From: Siminovitchia sediminis
Lineage (GTDB): Bacteria; Bacillota; Bacilli; Bacillales; Bacillaceae_C
Length of the DNA stretch: 64,000 nucleotides
Assembly (NCBI RefSeq): GCF_042680885.1
Contig: NZ_JBHUEO010000009.1
Span: 1-64,000, forward strand
Direction of reading: 5' to 3'
This document shows positions 1-8,811 of this stretch, one piece after another. The position numbers and the translations under genes were made by a program. The notes below the pieces were generated by a model. That model was given only the letters and a program-made list of their open reading frames with translations, had not been told where the DNA came from and did no database searches. Each line of letters opens with the position of its first letter. The stretch's first letter is position 1.

Positions 1-92
1 GATTTTGTATGGAGCAACTTTATCACCGCCATATTTTGTTATTTTTATTTTAACAAATTAAAACGATGAAAGAACAAATATTATAAATAATT

Positions 93-153
93 AAAAAGGC
101 TGTCGAGGGTTTCTCGACAGCCTGACGAGGCGGAATCCCGCCTCGTTTTTTTT
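93..153. terminator. Back-to-back terminators
   Basis: Two adjacent perfect hairpins. The first (98-122, stem GGCTGTCGAG) has an A-run on its left, so it works as a T-tailed terminator for the minus-strand amidase gene. The second (125-146, stem ACGAGGCGG) is followed by eight T on the plus strand and would stop transcription arriving from the left of the window. Confidence 0.8.
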
Positions 154-1444
154 ACTGATTAAAATAGGATTGTAAACCATGATAGATACTGTTTGCTACT
201 TGTTCCTGATAAGAGTGGGTTGTTACATAGCGCCCTTCATAGGGGTTGCTCAAATAACCGAGCTCCAGCAAGGCGGCAGGCCTGTTGTTATTTCTGATCA
301 CTTGATAATTCCCTATACGGGTTCCCCGGTTTTTTATATGGAGAGAGCTATCAAGCACTTGATTGATACTTCTGGCTAAATCATGCTGATATCCATGATA
401 ATAATAGGCGGTCACACCGTTGGCGCTCCTATGCTGAGAGCTGTCATAATGCAGGCTGATAAAAGCATCCGCATTGTAGCTGTGAGAGGTGGACGTTCGG
501 GCAGGCAGCGAAACAAAGTAATCCCCGGTCCGGGTCAGAATCACATTGGCGCCTGCAGCTTTCAGTTTCTCCTTCAGCCGCTGGGCTGTCTGCATTGTGA
601 GCTGTTTTTCTGTGACCCCGGCACTATTGGATGTGCCCGGATCGTAACCACCGTGGCCTGCATCGATGACAATGGTTTTCCCGGCCAGGCCTGTACCTGC
701 AGAAGAGGAAGAATGACCGGCCGACTTGGCAGGTGCTGCTGTTTTTTCAGTTGAAACCACCCAGCTGGCCACATAGGCGGTCTGCCCGCTTGCAAGTGTA
801 ATTTTATACCAGTCACCTTCCTGTCCGGCAATCGGGTATCTTTCACCGGCCGAGCCTTTCGTAACAACTGGTGCAGATAGATCGGCCCTTGCCCGTAAAT
901 TAGTGCTGTCTGTAGAAATATAGGCAAAGCCCGCGGATGGATGTTGATTTGTCTCCCCTGCAAAACGGATAAATTGCTTACTGATCCAGGCCTGTTGGTT
1001 TTGATACGTAATCTGTACCCACCCGTTGCTCTCGCTGTGGATCGTGACCGGGTCGCCGGAATGCAATTTTCCGATAATCGCTCCGGATAATGAAGGATGG
1101 CTCCGGACATTTACATCGTTTGCCGTTACCTGCGCTTGTTGTCCTCGGTTTGTATCTTTATTTTTGTTTGCTGTGCCTCCCGGACTTACAATATAGCCGG
1201 CCACCCAGCCTGTAGTACCGTTGGTAAGCTGAACTTGATACCACCCGAATTTTTCTTGGAGAACTTTTAGACGGTCATAGCGGTCTGCCTGTGCAACCAC
1301 ACTGGCTGTATCGGATGGTGCACTTCGGATGTTTGCCTTATGAACAGCTACTTGTACAGTACCGCCTGCTGCATCAGCAGATATCCAGGGAATATGTAAT
1401 AAAACAATGAGCAAAGGGACTATGTAAAATATGAATCTTCTAAT
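152..1444 (-). CDS. N-acetylmuramoyl-L-alanine amidase with three SH3b domains
   Basis: Secreted cell-wall hydrolase cutting the MurNAc-L-alanine amide bond of peptidoglycan. After the signal peptide come three bacterial SH3 repeats (about residues 30-90, 105-163 and 173-233, each ending in a WV/WI motif), a Ser/Ala-rich linker and a C-terminal Amidase_3 domain with the zinc motif DAGHGG, the VTEKQL glutamate, the SLHYDS histidine and the catalytic LLELGYLSN glutamate. The longest standard-codon frame starts at TTG 1414 with no Shine-Dalgarno and half a signal peptide. Ten codons upstream, ATT at 1442-1444 lies 7 bases after AGGTGGTG and would give MRRFIFYIVP before the hydrophobic core, so an ATT start is proposed. 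The domain layout resembles B. subtilis YrvJ. The gene stands alone with its own terminator. Confidence 0.9.
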   Translation of the reverse strand: MRRFIFYIVPLLIVLLHIPWISADAAGGTVQVAVHKANIRSAPSDTASVVAQADRYDRLKVLQEKFGWYQVQLTNGTTGWVAGYIVSPGGTANKNKDTNRGQQAQVTANDVNVRSHPSLSGAIIGKLHSGDPVTIHSESNGWVQITYQNQQAWISKQFIRFAGETNQHPSAGFAYISTDSTNLRARADLSAPVVTKGSAGERYPIAGQEGDWYKITLASGQTAYVASWVVSTEKTAAPAKSAGHSSSSAGTGLAGKTIVIDAGHGGYDPGTSNSAGVTEKQLTMQTAQRLKEKLKAAGANVILTRTGDYFVSLPARTSTSHSYNADAFISLHYDSSQHRSANGVTAYYYHGYQHDLARSINQVLDSSLHIKNRGTRIGNYQVIRNNNRPAALLELGYLSNPYEGRYVTTHSYQEQVANSIYHGLQSYFNQ

Positions 1445-2038
1445 CTGGCTTCACCACCTATTTAAGGATTAGTTATGATTTTAGCATTTTTTGTCGCTTT
1501 GTAACGAAAAGTAATATACTTTTAAAAAAATTAAGTAAAAAGTCAGGTGGGACGCTAGGTCATAGATCTGTACCGTCCCGCTCATAGCAGGCTGCCGCAG
1601 GAAGGTAAGCCAGACAGACTGCTTCGATGTACCTGTTTTTGTCTGGTTCTGATTTCATTTTAGGTGGACGAGTCACTATGATTCTGTTTATTCCTAAATT
1701 GTAAATTTTGTTGAGGAGCAGTGGAAATGCTCGCAACCTTATGTTAGTCATCAGCCAGAAACTTTGAGGCAAAATGAGAAATAAAAGAGGCAGCTGTTTT
1801 GCCGGTGACATATTTTTGATGAGAATAAAAGATATTGGGAGGGTCGTTTCAATGAATGATAAACATGAGTGCAAAAACGGGAGAAATCATTCTGTGCTCC
1901 AGACGTGGATTTCTTATAAAGATTTCCAGCTCCTTCCGGAATTTCGGGAAGCTGATAATGACTTCCCGAAATCATAGGTCCCATTTGCCGGAGAGTAAAA
2001 TATTTGAGAGATACAATCTGGATATCCTAAGAAGAACT
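1445..2038. other. Intergenic region with one perfect inverted repeat
   Basis: No convincing gene in about 590 bases. A perfect 11-bp inverted repeat (ATTTCGGGAAG at 1941-1951, CTTCCCGAAAT at 1962-1972, 10-base loop) has no T-run on either side, so it is not an obvious intrinsic terminator. A 41-codon frame at 1851-1976 has a weak Shine-Dalgarno but contains this hairpin and resembles nothing I know. Confidence 0.5.
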
Positions 2039-2482
2039 CTAGTCTGCCTCACCTGGTAAACAATCCTTTTCGTAATGCAATTCAATACAAAACCTCCCAC
2101 TGGCTTTTTGATTGACTTCCCCATCACAACTGATCATAAGACAGGCAATGGACCCTAAAGTGATTGACTTTGATTGGTCCTTTTCTGTTAACGTAAATAA
2201 CTTCACGTTTGTACAGCTGCCATCGCATGAACACCCATAGCAGTCCAAATTAGCCCCTACCGTCATCACACAATTGCTTTTATTCATCACGGTAACCGAC
2301 CCGGAGGGGAGAGGAGTGATTCCAATGGCTTTCCAGTAGGTTACAAACTCCCCATTGCAGTCTTGTTTTATATTTCCACAAATTTCATTCCCGACCAATC
2401 TCTTCTTACATGCTGTTACTTTATGGGGAACATCGTGGCAGTGAATAGGCGGAATGGAGTGATTCTGTTTTCTGATGTTCAT
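2039..2482 (-). CDS. DUF3992-like endospore appendage (Ena) protein
   Basis: Cys-rich protein of 147 residues that I read as a DUF3992-type subunit of the disulfide-linked pili found on Bacillus spores. Features seen are an N-terminal Cys-bearing segment containing NEICGN, a beta-rich body beginning at SGSVTVMN, and the terminal strand GRFCIELHY, which aligns with GEFCMTIRY as I recall it for Ena1B. A Cys cluster (CYGCSCDGSC) interrupts the middle. The frame is open to 2509; ATG 2482 is preferred because GAGG lies upstream. It is divergent from the broken paralogue at 2722, with which it shares the EICGN and G-x-(F/Y)-C-I signatures. Late sporulation expression is inferred from the family. 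Confidence 0.6.
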   Translation of the reverse strand: MNIRKQNHSIPPIHCHDVPHKVTACKKRLVGNEICGNIKQDCNGEFVTYWKAIGITPLPSGSVTVMNKSNCVMTVGANLDCYGCSCDGSCTNVKLFTLTEKDQSKSITLGSIACLMISCDGEVNQKASGRFCIELHYEKDCLPGEAD

Positions 2483-2721
2483 CACCTCTATATACCTCAT
2501 TGTCAGCATCTATGCTCATGATATGAAAAAAGTGTCTGTATAGGGTCTGTCTAGGCAGTTGCAGGTTACCAAAAAAATCAGGGCCCACTTCAATCAGTTC
2601 CTGCTCAGACGACACTGGGATACACGTACAAGCAAAAACAATTTTGATCAGTATACTAAATTAGTGCCAATGATATGGAAGCTTGGCAGACAAGTGCCAG
2701 GCCACAGAAAGGAGGGATACA

Positions 2722-3052
2722 ATGTGTGCTGGATATTGTAGCCCGGACCGCCCGTTTGTGTCGGATGAAATCTGAGGTAATTTTAATACAAATACCCCGG
2801 CGACTGTTCCGGTGACCTGTCTATACGAAAGATCCGTCCCTTTTTATATCAGGCACGGTCAGTCTTTATTATGAACGTGGCGGACCCGATACGATTACAG
2901 CTACGGTAACGGATAGTACCGGTGGAACAACGAATCTTACAATTCCCAGTGGAAACACCATTTCACAGACCTTTGAAGATATTGATACAGTTACAATTGA
3001 TACTGCCGGGGCTACCGGCAAATACTGTATAACGGCGAATTATCAACTTTAA
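2722..3052 (+). pseudogene. Broken DUF3992-like endospore appendage gene
   Basis: A good ribosome site (GGAGGG, 2711-2716) precedes ATG 2722, and the frame encodes MCAGYCSPDRPFVSDEI before TGA at 2773-2775, exactly where the neighbouring paralogue has Cys in EICGN. The same frame continues GNFNTNTPATVPVT. The rest of the domain lies in the +1-shifted frame from about 2816 to TAA 3050-3052, including SGTVSLYYERGG, the Thr-rich strands and the typical C-terminus GKYCITANYQL. One nonsense change plus one frameshift (between about 2805 and 2830) therefore disrupt an otherwise well-preserved gene of about 110 codons. Decay looks recent because both halves keep family motifs. Sequencing error cannot be excluded. 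Confidence 0.65.
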
Positions 3053-3157
3053 TTTATTAAGAAAAAAACCCTTGGCTAATCCCTAAAATTCAACTGAATT
3101 TTTGGGACTACACCTTTAAGGAATGGACAACCATCCCAAAGGAAAGGAGAAAACATT

Positions 3158-3619
3158 ATGGGGCATTGCTGTTGTTCCTCATCTTCCTCTCCCCAAATCC
3201 AGTACTTTTTTTCTCAAACAGAAGGTACTTTACCTGTCCCATTTGGTGCAGGTGTTGAAACGACTGTCCTTACACTTCCTGTAACTACTGCATTTGATTT
3301 GCAAAATGTCAAATTGGACTATGCAGTTCAACTGGCCTTTTCAATTTCACAAGGGAGCAGTAACGTTGACCATGGAGTTCGTGTTCGCCTAAGAAGAAAT
3401 GGAATATTGCTTGCTACCCAAACGTTTCAACAAAGTGGAGCCAGAAACTCTTCTAGTGCAGCGGTTCGGAGAGAACAGATTCCTAATACATGGGGGGACA
3501 GTGGGTCTCTCGCCGGAGTGAACACATATACCGTGACCGTTGAATATTTTCAACGTGCCAATAGTACGACCACCTTATCGGTAGAAACCCGCTCATTAAA
3601 TGCCATTGTTTTTGATTAG
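3158..3619 (+). CDS. Cys-rich-N-terminus spore-surface-type protein, function unknown
   Basis: A protein of 153 residues starting MGHCCCSSSSSP, followed by an all-beta, Thr/Ser/Val-rich domain (about residues 18-153) that looks like a jelly roll and ends LNAIVFD. A GGAGA site precedes ATG 3158. No transmembrane segment or signal peptide is seen. A CCC-type N-terminus next to two Ena-like genes suggests a spore-surface or appendage-associated component joined through disulfides. That is inference from location and composition; I do not recognise the family itself. A sigmaA promoter is not obvious, which would suit a sporulation-sigma gene. Confidence 0.6.
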   Translation: MGHCCCSSSSSPQIQYFFSQTEGTLPVPFGAGVETTVLTLPVTTAFDLQNVKLDYAVQLAFSISQGSSNVDHGVRVRLRRNGILLATQTFQQSGARNSSSAAVRREQIPNTWGDSGSLAGVNTYTVTVEYFQRANSTTTLSVETRSLNAIVFD

Positions 3620-3954
3620 CGATTTAAAGAAGGCAGCCATTAATAAAAAATCCAGAGATGTTTCCCATTAAGAAAACAAAGGCATGCATGACTTACGTTT
3701 AAATTCAATCATCAATAAATATAAACTTTACAAGTTGGTAACCGGGAATAATGGATTGCCCTCCTTGCCGCATGGATCATGGGAAAAAAATCAAAGTTAT
3801 ATATTTGTCTGAATATACCTACAAATCGTCCTTTTCCTTCCATATTCTCTTCATATTTCCAAGTCTTTTATACTAATTGAAATTCCTATTTCCTTCACAA
3901 GGTAGTATAATAGACCTAATTGACCAGATCGTTCCAAAAGGGGGGCAGCCTTCC
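3620..3954. other. Intergenic region with -10 element of the cyclase gene
   Basis: No gene is seen. TATAAT at 3906-3911 is a good -10 hexamer 44 bases before the proposed start of the diguanylate cyclase. The expected -35 (around 3883-3888, TTCCTA) is poor. The element falls inside the longer open frame that begins at 3877, an argument for the later start. Confidence 0.4.
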
Positions 3955-5439
3955 TTGAAAAAAAATTTCCGGCTCCGGCTCACGTTGATTATGATTGTGT
4001 TTTCTATTTTTATCACCTTTGTTGTAGCCCTCATCGACCAGAAGAAATTAAGAAACAGTATTTTACAGGAGCATGAATTGAAGCTGGGTATGATCGAAGA
4101 CAATATTCTCAGCTCGCTTGATTCAATTGATCAGGCGTATATGCTGTTTGATCAGGATATGGCAGCGGCGATGGAAGCCAATTCCCGAGAGCTGATCGGC
4201 TTATACGAAAAGAATCCTGATTTTAATGATTGGAATTTTCAGCAGTTAAAAGAGAAGTATGGGATGGATATATACATATTAAATGAGAATAATGTTGTGA
4301 TACACAGCAGTGATGAGAGCGATGTCGGCATTGACTTTCGCGAGTGCTGCGCAAGTTTTTCCAACCTGCTGCAACAGCGCCGGCATGAAGGAGAATTTAC
4401 CCATGATGGAATGGATATATCTATGGGCAGCGGTGAATTGAAAAAATTCAGCTACATTCCTACACCTGATAAAAAGTACATGATTGAGTTGGGCGTATCC
4501 TTGGAAAACGGCAGGATCTTTAAACATTTTAATTTTTTAAATGTCGGAAAAGAGTTGGAAGAACGGTTTCCCATGGTGGAGTCCATCAATGTATATAATA
4601 GTGGCGGATTTATATTGGGCAGCGCGAATAAAGGTGAAGAAGACCTTAGAAGTTCTATAGATCGGTGGGAGACTTTCCGCAATGCTTTAAAGAGCGGGGA
4701 AGTGACGGAAATCGTCAAGGAGATCAACGGCGAAAAAATTACGTATCATTATGTTCCGTATAAGGCAGAAACAGAAAGAGGTTATTCGACTAAACGGGTG
4801 GTAGAAATAGCTTATAACAAAGATGACTTGAATGACGCATTAAATCAGAGTCTGAAAGAGTTCTTCGCCCAGCTGATTCTCATTTTCGCGGCTGCGATTC
4901 TTATTTCACTGCTGATTGCACGCCAGATTGCCAGGCCGATGTACCTCGCTTTTCATGACAGTCTGACTGGCTTGGAAAATCGGGCGGCTTTTGAAGAGCT
5001 GCTCAAAGAATACCAGGCGAAAAGAAAAGGCGATCTTGCTTTAATGATGATTGATTTGGATAATTTTAAACTCGTGAATGATCAGTTGGGCCATAAAGAA
5101 GGAGATAAAATTTTAAAAACAGCCGCTCAGGAAATCCTGGCAACGATAGGAAAAGGCAATCATGCTGCGAGGCTCGGCGGGGATGAGTTTGTCGTGATTT
5201 ATCCTGACATAGACGAAGAAAGTTTAAAAGATCTCGCTTCAAAGCTCATTGATCGAATGTATGACCGATTTTGGAGTATCCGTGAAAAATATCAAATTGA
5301 TATTTCCATCAGTGTCGGCATTGCCATGGCAAGTGAGAAAGATGACGTTGAAAGCCTGTATGATAAGGCAGATCAAGCGCTCTATGAGTCCAAAGAAAAT
5401 GGGAAGAACCAATATCATTTTTTTAAAATGAGCAGTTAA
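3955..5439 (+). CDS. Membrane-bound diguanylate cyclase (GGDEF)
   Basis: Makes cyclic di-GMP from two GTP. From TTG 3955 (GGGGGG 11-16 bases upstream) the protein has 494 residues: a transmembrane helix at about 10-30, a large extracytoplasmic sensor region (about 31-305, Cache-like in size and placement), a second helix (about 307-325), then a GGDEF domain opening with DSLTGLENR and carrying an intact ARLGGDEFVVIYPD active site and a C-terminal SISVGIA/ALYESKENGKN. The RxxD inhibitory I-site is absent at its usual position before GGDEF, so product inhibition is not expected. The frame remains open upstream to 3877, but TATAAT lies inside that extension. It is monocistronic with a downstream hairpin terminator. 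The sensed ligand is unknown. Confidence 0.9.
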   Translation: MKKNFRLRLTLIMIVFSIFITFVVALIDQKKLRNSILQEHELKLGMIEDNILSSLDSIDQAYMLFDQDMAAAMEANSRELIGLYEKNPDFNDWNFQQLKEKYGMDIYILNENNVVIHSSDESDVGIDFRECCASFSNLLQQRRHEGEFTHDGMDISMGSGELKKFSYIPTPDKKYMIELGVSLENGRIFKHFNFLNVGKELEERFPMVESINVYNSGGFILGSANKGEEDLRSSIDRWETFRNALKSGEVTEIVKEINGEKITYHYVPYKAETERGYSTKRVVEIAYNKDDLNDALNQSLKEFFAQLILIFAAAILISLLIARQIARPMYLAFHDSLTGLENRAAFEELLKEYQAKRKGDLALMMIDLDNFKLVNDQLGHKEGDKILKTAAQEILATIGKGNHAARLGGDEFVVIYPDIDEESLKDLASKLIDRMYDRFWSIREKYQIDISISVGIAMASEKDDVESLYDKADQALYESKENGKNQYHFFKMSS

Positions 5440-5495
5440 AAAGAGACAGTGCCAAATTCCGGCAACCGCTGGATTTTTAGCTCAGTCTCTTTTTT
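5438..5495 (+). terminator. Terminator of diguanylate cyclase gene
   Basis: AAAAAGAGAC at 5438-5447 pairs with GTCTCTTTTT at 5485-5494 across a long loop, and the descending arm runs into a T-run. Confidence 0.55.
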
Positions 5496-5662
5496 GATAA
5501 AGTCCATGGGATCTGCTCTCTAAGATCGTCAGTTTCCAAACAGAGGGTAAAGTACAATCTTTTAAAAATCCTCTTTGAGTGAAATGTCAGATGAACGGTT
5601 GTCTCCATTTCAGGTTATGGAGCCGCACTGACATGGACTGTGGGGCCAGACGTCTGAATCTG

Positions 5663-6226
5663 CTACTCCGTTAATCTCATATTTTTAAAAGGAAACAGGA
5701 CAAATTTGCTTTTTCCGATAATCCGGTCTCTTTCAATAAATCCTAATGATAAACCGAACTGCATGCGGCTGTCGATGCTGTTAAAGCGGTTGTCCCCCAT
5801 GACAAAATAGCAATTTTCCGGGACGATGAGTGGGCCGAAATCTTGGGTTAACTTTACTCCCTGCTGCTGTGCAGCCTTCTTGTGGTCCCGTAAATAAGGC
5901 TCTTCTGTCGGTTCTCCATTTATAAAAAGCTGATCATCTTCCATTGTGATTTGATCGCCGGGAAGACCGATAACTCTTTTGACATAATTCGTTTTTGTTT
6001 CATCTCCTTTAATAATGACAATGTCGCCTCGTTGTACGTCTCCTGTCCAGGAAACCGTTTTGCTGACAATAATTCTTTCGTGGTCATGAAGGGTCGGCTC
6101 CATCGAAGCTCCATCCACCACCATGGGGGAGAATAAAAAAGTTCTGATGACAAACACCAAAGCAAGAGCCAGCGCGATGGGCGGAAGCCAGCTGATGATT
6201 TTTTTGGGAGCCTGATTACGATGCAT
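5663..6226 (-). CDS. lepB: Type I signal peptidase
   Basis: Membrane serine protease that removes signal peptides from secreted preproteins. The protein has 188 residues: one N-terminal transmembrane anchor (about 10-30), the catalytic serine in GASMEPTL (S41), the catalytic lysine in YVKRVIGLPGD (K83) and the C-terminal box E signature GDNRFNSIDSR. Size and single anchor match Gram-positive SipS/T/U enzymes. ATG 6226 is chosen for its GAGGAG site 8 bases upstream; the frame stays open upstream to 6358, but that extension has no ribosome site and precedes the anchor. It is divergent from mscL, so the two share the 158-base region between them. Confidence 0.93.
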   Translation of the reverse strand: MHRNQAPKKIISWLPPIALALALVFVIRTFLFSPMVVDGASMEPTLHDHERIIVSKTVSWTGDVQRGDIVIIKGDETKTNYVKRVIGLPGDQITMEDDQLFINGEPTEEPYLRDHKKAAQQQGVKLTQDFGPLIVPENCYFVMGDNRFNSIDSRMQFGLSLGFIERDRIIGKSKFVLFPFKNMRLTE

Positions 6227-6384
6227 GACAAATCTCCTCATTCGTGTAATTCGTATTTTATATATATTTTCTCCGAAACTTTGATGACTTGCAAATAATT
6301 CCATCATCTTTTTTTCAGCAGCACCTTGTGGAATGTGTATGATTTTGTAGAATATCATTATGACTCAGTGAAAGGTTGAATGAC

Positions 6385-6786
6385 ATGTGGGAAGATTTTA
6401 AGAAATTTGCCATACAAGGAAATGTGCTGGACTTGGCTGTCGCAGTTGTCATAGGTGGGGCGTTTGGAAAAATTGTCTCTTCCTTGGTAGATTATATCAT
6501 TATGCCGCTGGCCGGTGTCCTGCTGGGCGGCTATAGCTTTGAAAACCTATCCGTGACCATCGGCGATGCCGTAATCCAGTATGGAGCGTTTATTCAAAGT
6601 GTAGTAGACTTTTTCATTATTTCCTTAGCGATTTTCCTTTTGATTAAGCTACTGGTGCGATTGAAGCTTCAAAAGGAAGAGACTAAAACGGAGGAAGAAG
6701 AGGCGGAGGTTGATCCGCAAATTGAACTTCTGTCCGAAATTCGGGATTTGCTGAAAGAAGAAAACAAATTGAAAGGAACAGAATAA
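6385..6786 (+). CDS. mscL: Large-conductance mechanosensitive channel
   Basis: Homopentameric inner-membrane channel that opens under hypo-osmotic tension to release solutes. The protein has 133 residues from ATG 6385 (AAAGG 9 bases upstream), beginning MWEDFKKFAIQGNVLDLAVAV, the family N-terminus. The first helix carries the glycine/alanine-rich pore motif (AVVIGGAFGKIVSSLV), the second is at about 70-95, and the charged C-terminal bundle ends in LLSEIRDLLKEEN. Length is usual for the family. Monocistronic with a strong terminator. Confidence 0.96.
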   Translation: MWEDFKKFAIQGNVLDLAVAVVIGGAFGKIVSSLVDYIIMPLAGVLLGGYSFENLSVTIGDAVIQYGAFIQSVVDFFIISLAIFLLIKLLVRLKLQKEETKTEEEEAEVDPQIELLSEIRDLLKEENKLKGTE

Positions 6787-6790
6787 AAAG

Positions 6791-6868
6791 AACCACACTT
6801 GGACAGCCCCAAAAGTTAGATGTTCCACTACCCTTTTGGGGGCAGTCCCTGCCGTGTGGTTTTTTTTC
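6791..6868 (+). terminator. Terminator of mscL
   Basis: Nested hairpin: AACCACAC (6791-6798) pairs with GTGTGGTT (6854-6861), the inner GGACAGCCCCAAAAG pairs with CTTTTGGGGGCAGTCC, and a run of eight T follows. Confidence 0.85.
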
Positions 6869-6961
6869 TCTATTGTCAGCAGGCAGCTATCTTACCGCAA
6901 CGCAGTATAAGTTGCTGGACCTGCTTTTATATGCGTTTTTGTATATTTTGAAGACTTATCT

Positions 6962-8793
6962 TATGCTTTGTAACTGAAGTTTGTGCTTTAAAATTGGATT
7001 CCGGCACTTTGGGTTCGAGTTTTACACTATGAAATTGGAATTCAATTTCGCGTTATGGACTCCGGAATTCGCGCAATGAATCTGGATTTCGCGCAATGGA
7101 CTCTGATTTCGCGCAATGAATCTGGATTTCGCGCAATGGATCGGAATTTCGCACTATGGATCCAGATTTCGCGCAATGAATCTGGATTTCGCGCAATGAA
7201 CTCCGGAATTCGCGCAATGAACTCCGGTTTCGCGCAATGGATCTTGAATTCGCGCAATAAATCGGAATTTCGCACTATGGATCCGGAATTCGCGCAATGA
7301 ACTCCGAATTCGCGCAATGAATCTGGATTTCGCGCAATGAACTCCGAATTCGCGCAATGGATCTGAAATTCGCGCAATGAATCTTGAATTCGCGCAATGG
7401 ATCTGAAATTCGCGCAATGAATCTGGATTTCGCGCAATGAACTCCGAATTCGCGCAATGAACTCCGAATTCGCGCAATGGATCTGAAATTCGCGCAATGA
7501 ATCTGGATTTCGCGCAATGAACTCCGAATTCGCGCAATGGACTCCGGAATTCGCGCAATGGACTCCGGTTTCGCGCAATGGACTCCGGAATTCGCGCAAT
7601 GAATCTGGATTTCGCGCAATGGATCGGAATTTCGCACTATGGATCCAGATTTCGCGCAATGAATCTGGATTTCGCGCAATGAACTCCGAATTCGCGCAAT
7701 GGATCTGAAATTCGCGCAATGGACTCTGAATTCGCGCAATGAACTCCGAATTCGCGCAATGGACTCCGGAATTCGCGCAATGAATTTGGATTTCGCGCAA
7801 TGAACTCCGGTTTCGCGCAATGGATCTTGAATTCGCGCAATGGATCGGAATTTCGCACTATGGATCCGGAATTCGCGCAATGAACTCCGAATTCGCGCAA
7901 TGAACTCCGGATTCGCGCAATGGATCTGAAATTCGCGCAATGAATCTGGATTTCGCGCAATGAACTCCGGTTTCGCGCAATGGACTCTGATTTCGCGCAA
8001 TGGACTCCGGAATTCGCGCAATGGACTCCGGAATTCGCGCAATGAATCTGGATTTCGCGCAATGAATCGGAATTTCGCACTATGGACTCCGGAATTCGCG
8101 CAATGGACTCCGAATTCGCGCAATGGACTCTGATTTCGCGCAAGGGATCTGAAATTCGCGCAAGGGATCTGAAATTCGCGCAATGAATCTGGAATTCGTG
8201 CAATGAATCTGAAATTCGTGCAATGAATCTGAAATTCGCGCAAGGGATCTGAAATTCGCGCAATGAATCTTGAATTCGCGCAATGGATCTGAAATTCGCG
8301 CAATGGACTCCGGAATTCGCGCAATGAACTCCGAATTCGCGCAATGGACTCCGAATTCGCGCAATGGATCTGAAATTCGCGCAATGAATCTGGATTTCGC
8401 GCAATGAACTCTGATTTCGTGCAATGGATCGGAATTTCGCGCAATGGATCTGAAATTCGCGCAATGAATCTGGAATTCGCGCAATGGATCTGAAATTCGC
8501 GCAATGAATCTGGATTTCGCGCAATGAACTCCGAATTCGCGCAATGGACTCCGGAATTCGCGCAATGAATCTGGATTTCGCGCAATGAATCGGAATTTCG
8601 CACTATGGACTCCGGAATTCGCGCAATGAACTCCGAATTCGCGCAATGGATCGGAATTTCGCACTATGGACTCCGGAATTCGCGCAATGGATCTGAAATT
8701 CGCACTATGGATCCAGAATTCGCACTATGGACTTGAAATTCGCACCTTGAACCCTGACTTCGCGCTATGACACGAACTTTGCACTTTGGGTCC
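6962..8793. repeat. Large 20/21-bp minisatellite array
   Basis: About 85-90 head-to-tail units of 20 or 21 bases. The core is TTCGCGCAATG(A/G)A, followed by a short variable tail drawn from a few words (TCTGGA, CTCCGGAA, CTCCGAA, TCTGAAA, TCGGAA, TCTTGAA). Central units share an almost invariant TTCGCGCAATG. Towards both ends the core decays in the same way (TTCGCACTATG, TTCGCGCTATG, TTTGCACTTTGGGT), as expected of an array homogenised by unequal exchange or slippage at its centre. Many units contain GAATTC. Long open frames cross it on the minus strand only because the unit lacks stop codons in that orientation, and they rotate through frames (20 is not a multiple of 3), so it is not treated as coding. 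It fills the space between mscL and the YceI gene. Confidence 0.95.
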
Positions 8794-8811
8794 AATTAAT
8801 AATTATTTTTA

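Noticed and set aside
1560..1874. 104-codon minus-strand ORF
   Set aside because: No ribosome site, low-complexity hydrophobic start, and no recognisable domain.
1851..1976. 41-codon plus-strand ORF with GGGAGG upstream
   Set aside because: It contains the perfect hairpin at 1941-1972, resembles no protein, and frames on both strands here are equally open.
2773..2775. In-frame TGA in the broken DUF3992 gene as a selenocysteine codon
   Set aside because: A frameshift about 40 bases later is also needed, no selenocysteine-insertion element is evident, and the paralogue has an ordinary Cys codon there.
7042..8664. Several long minus-strand open frames of 134-442 codons with repeating IHCANSEFIARNPDSLREF-like sequence
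   Set aside because: They are translations of the 20-bp array. The unit has no stop codon in any minus-strand frame, its length is not a multiple of three, the frames overlap each other, and none has a ribosome site.
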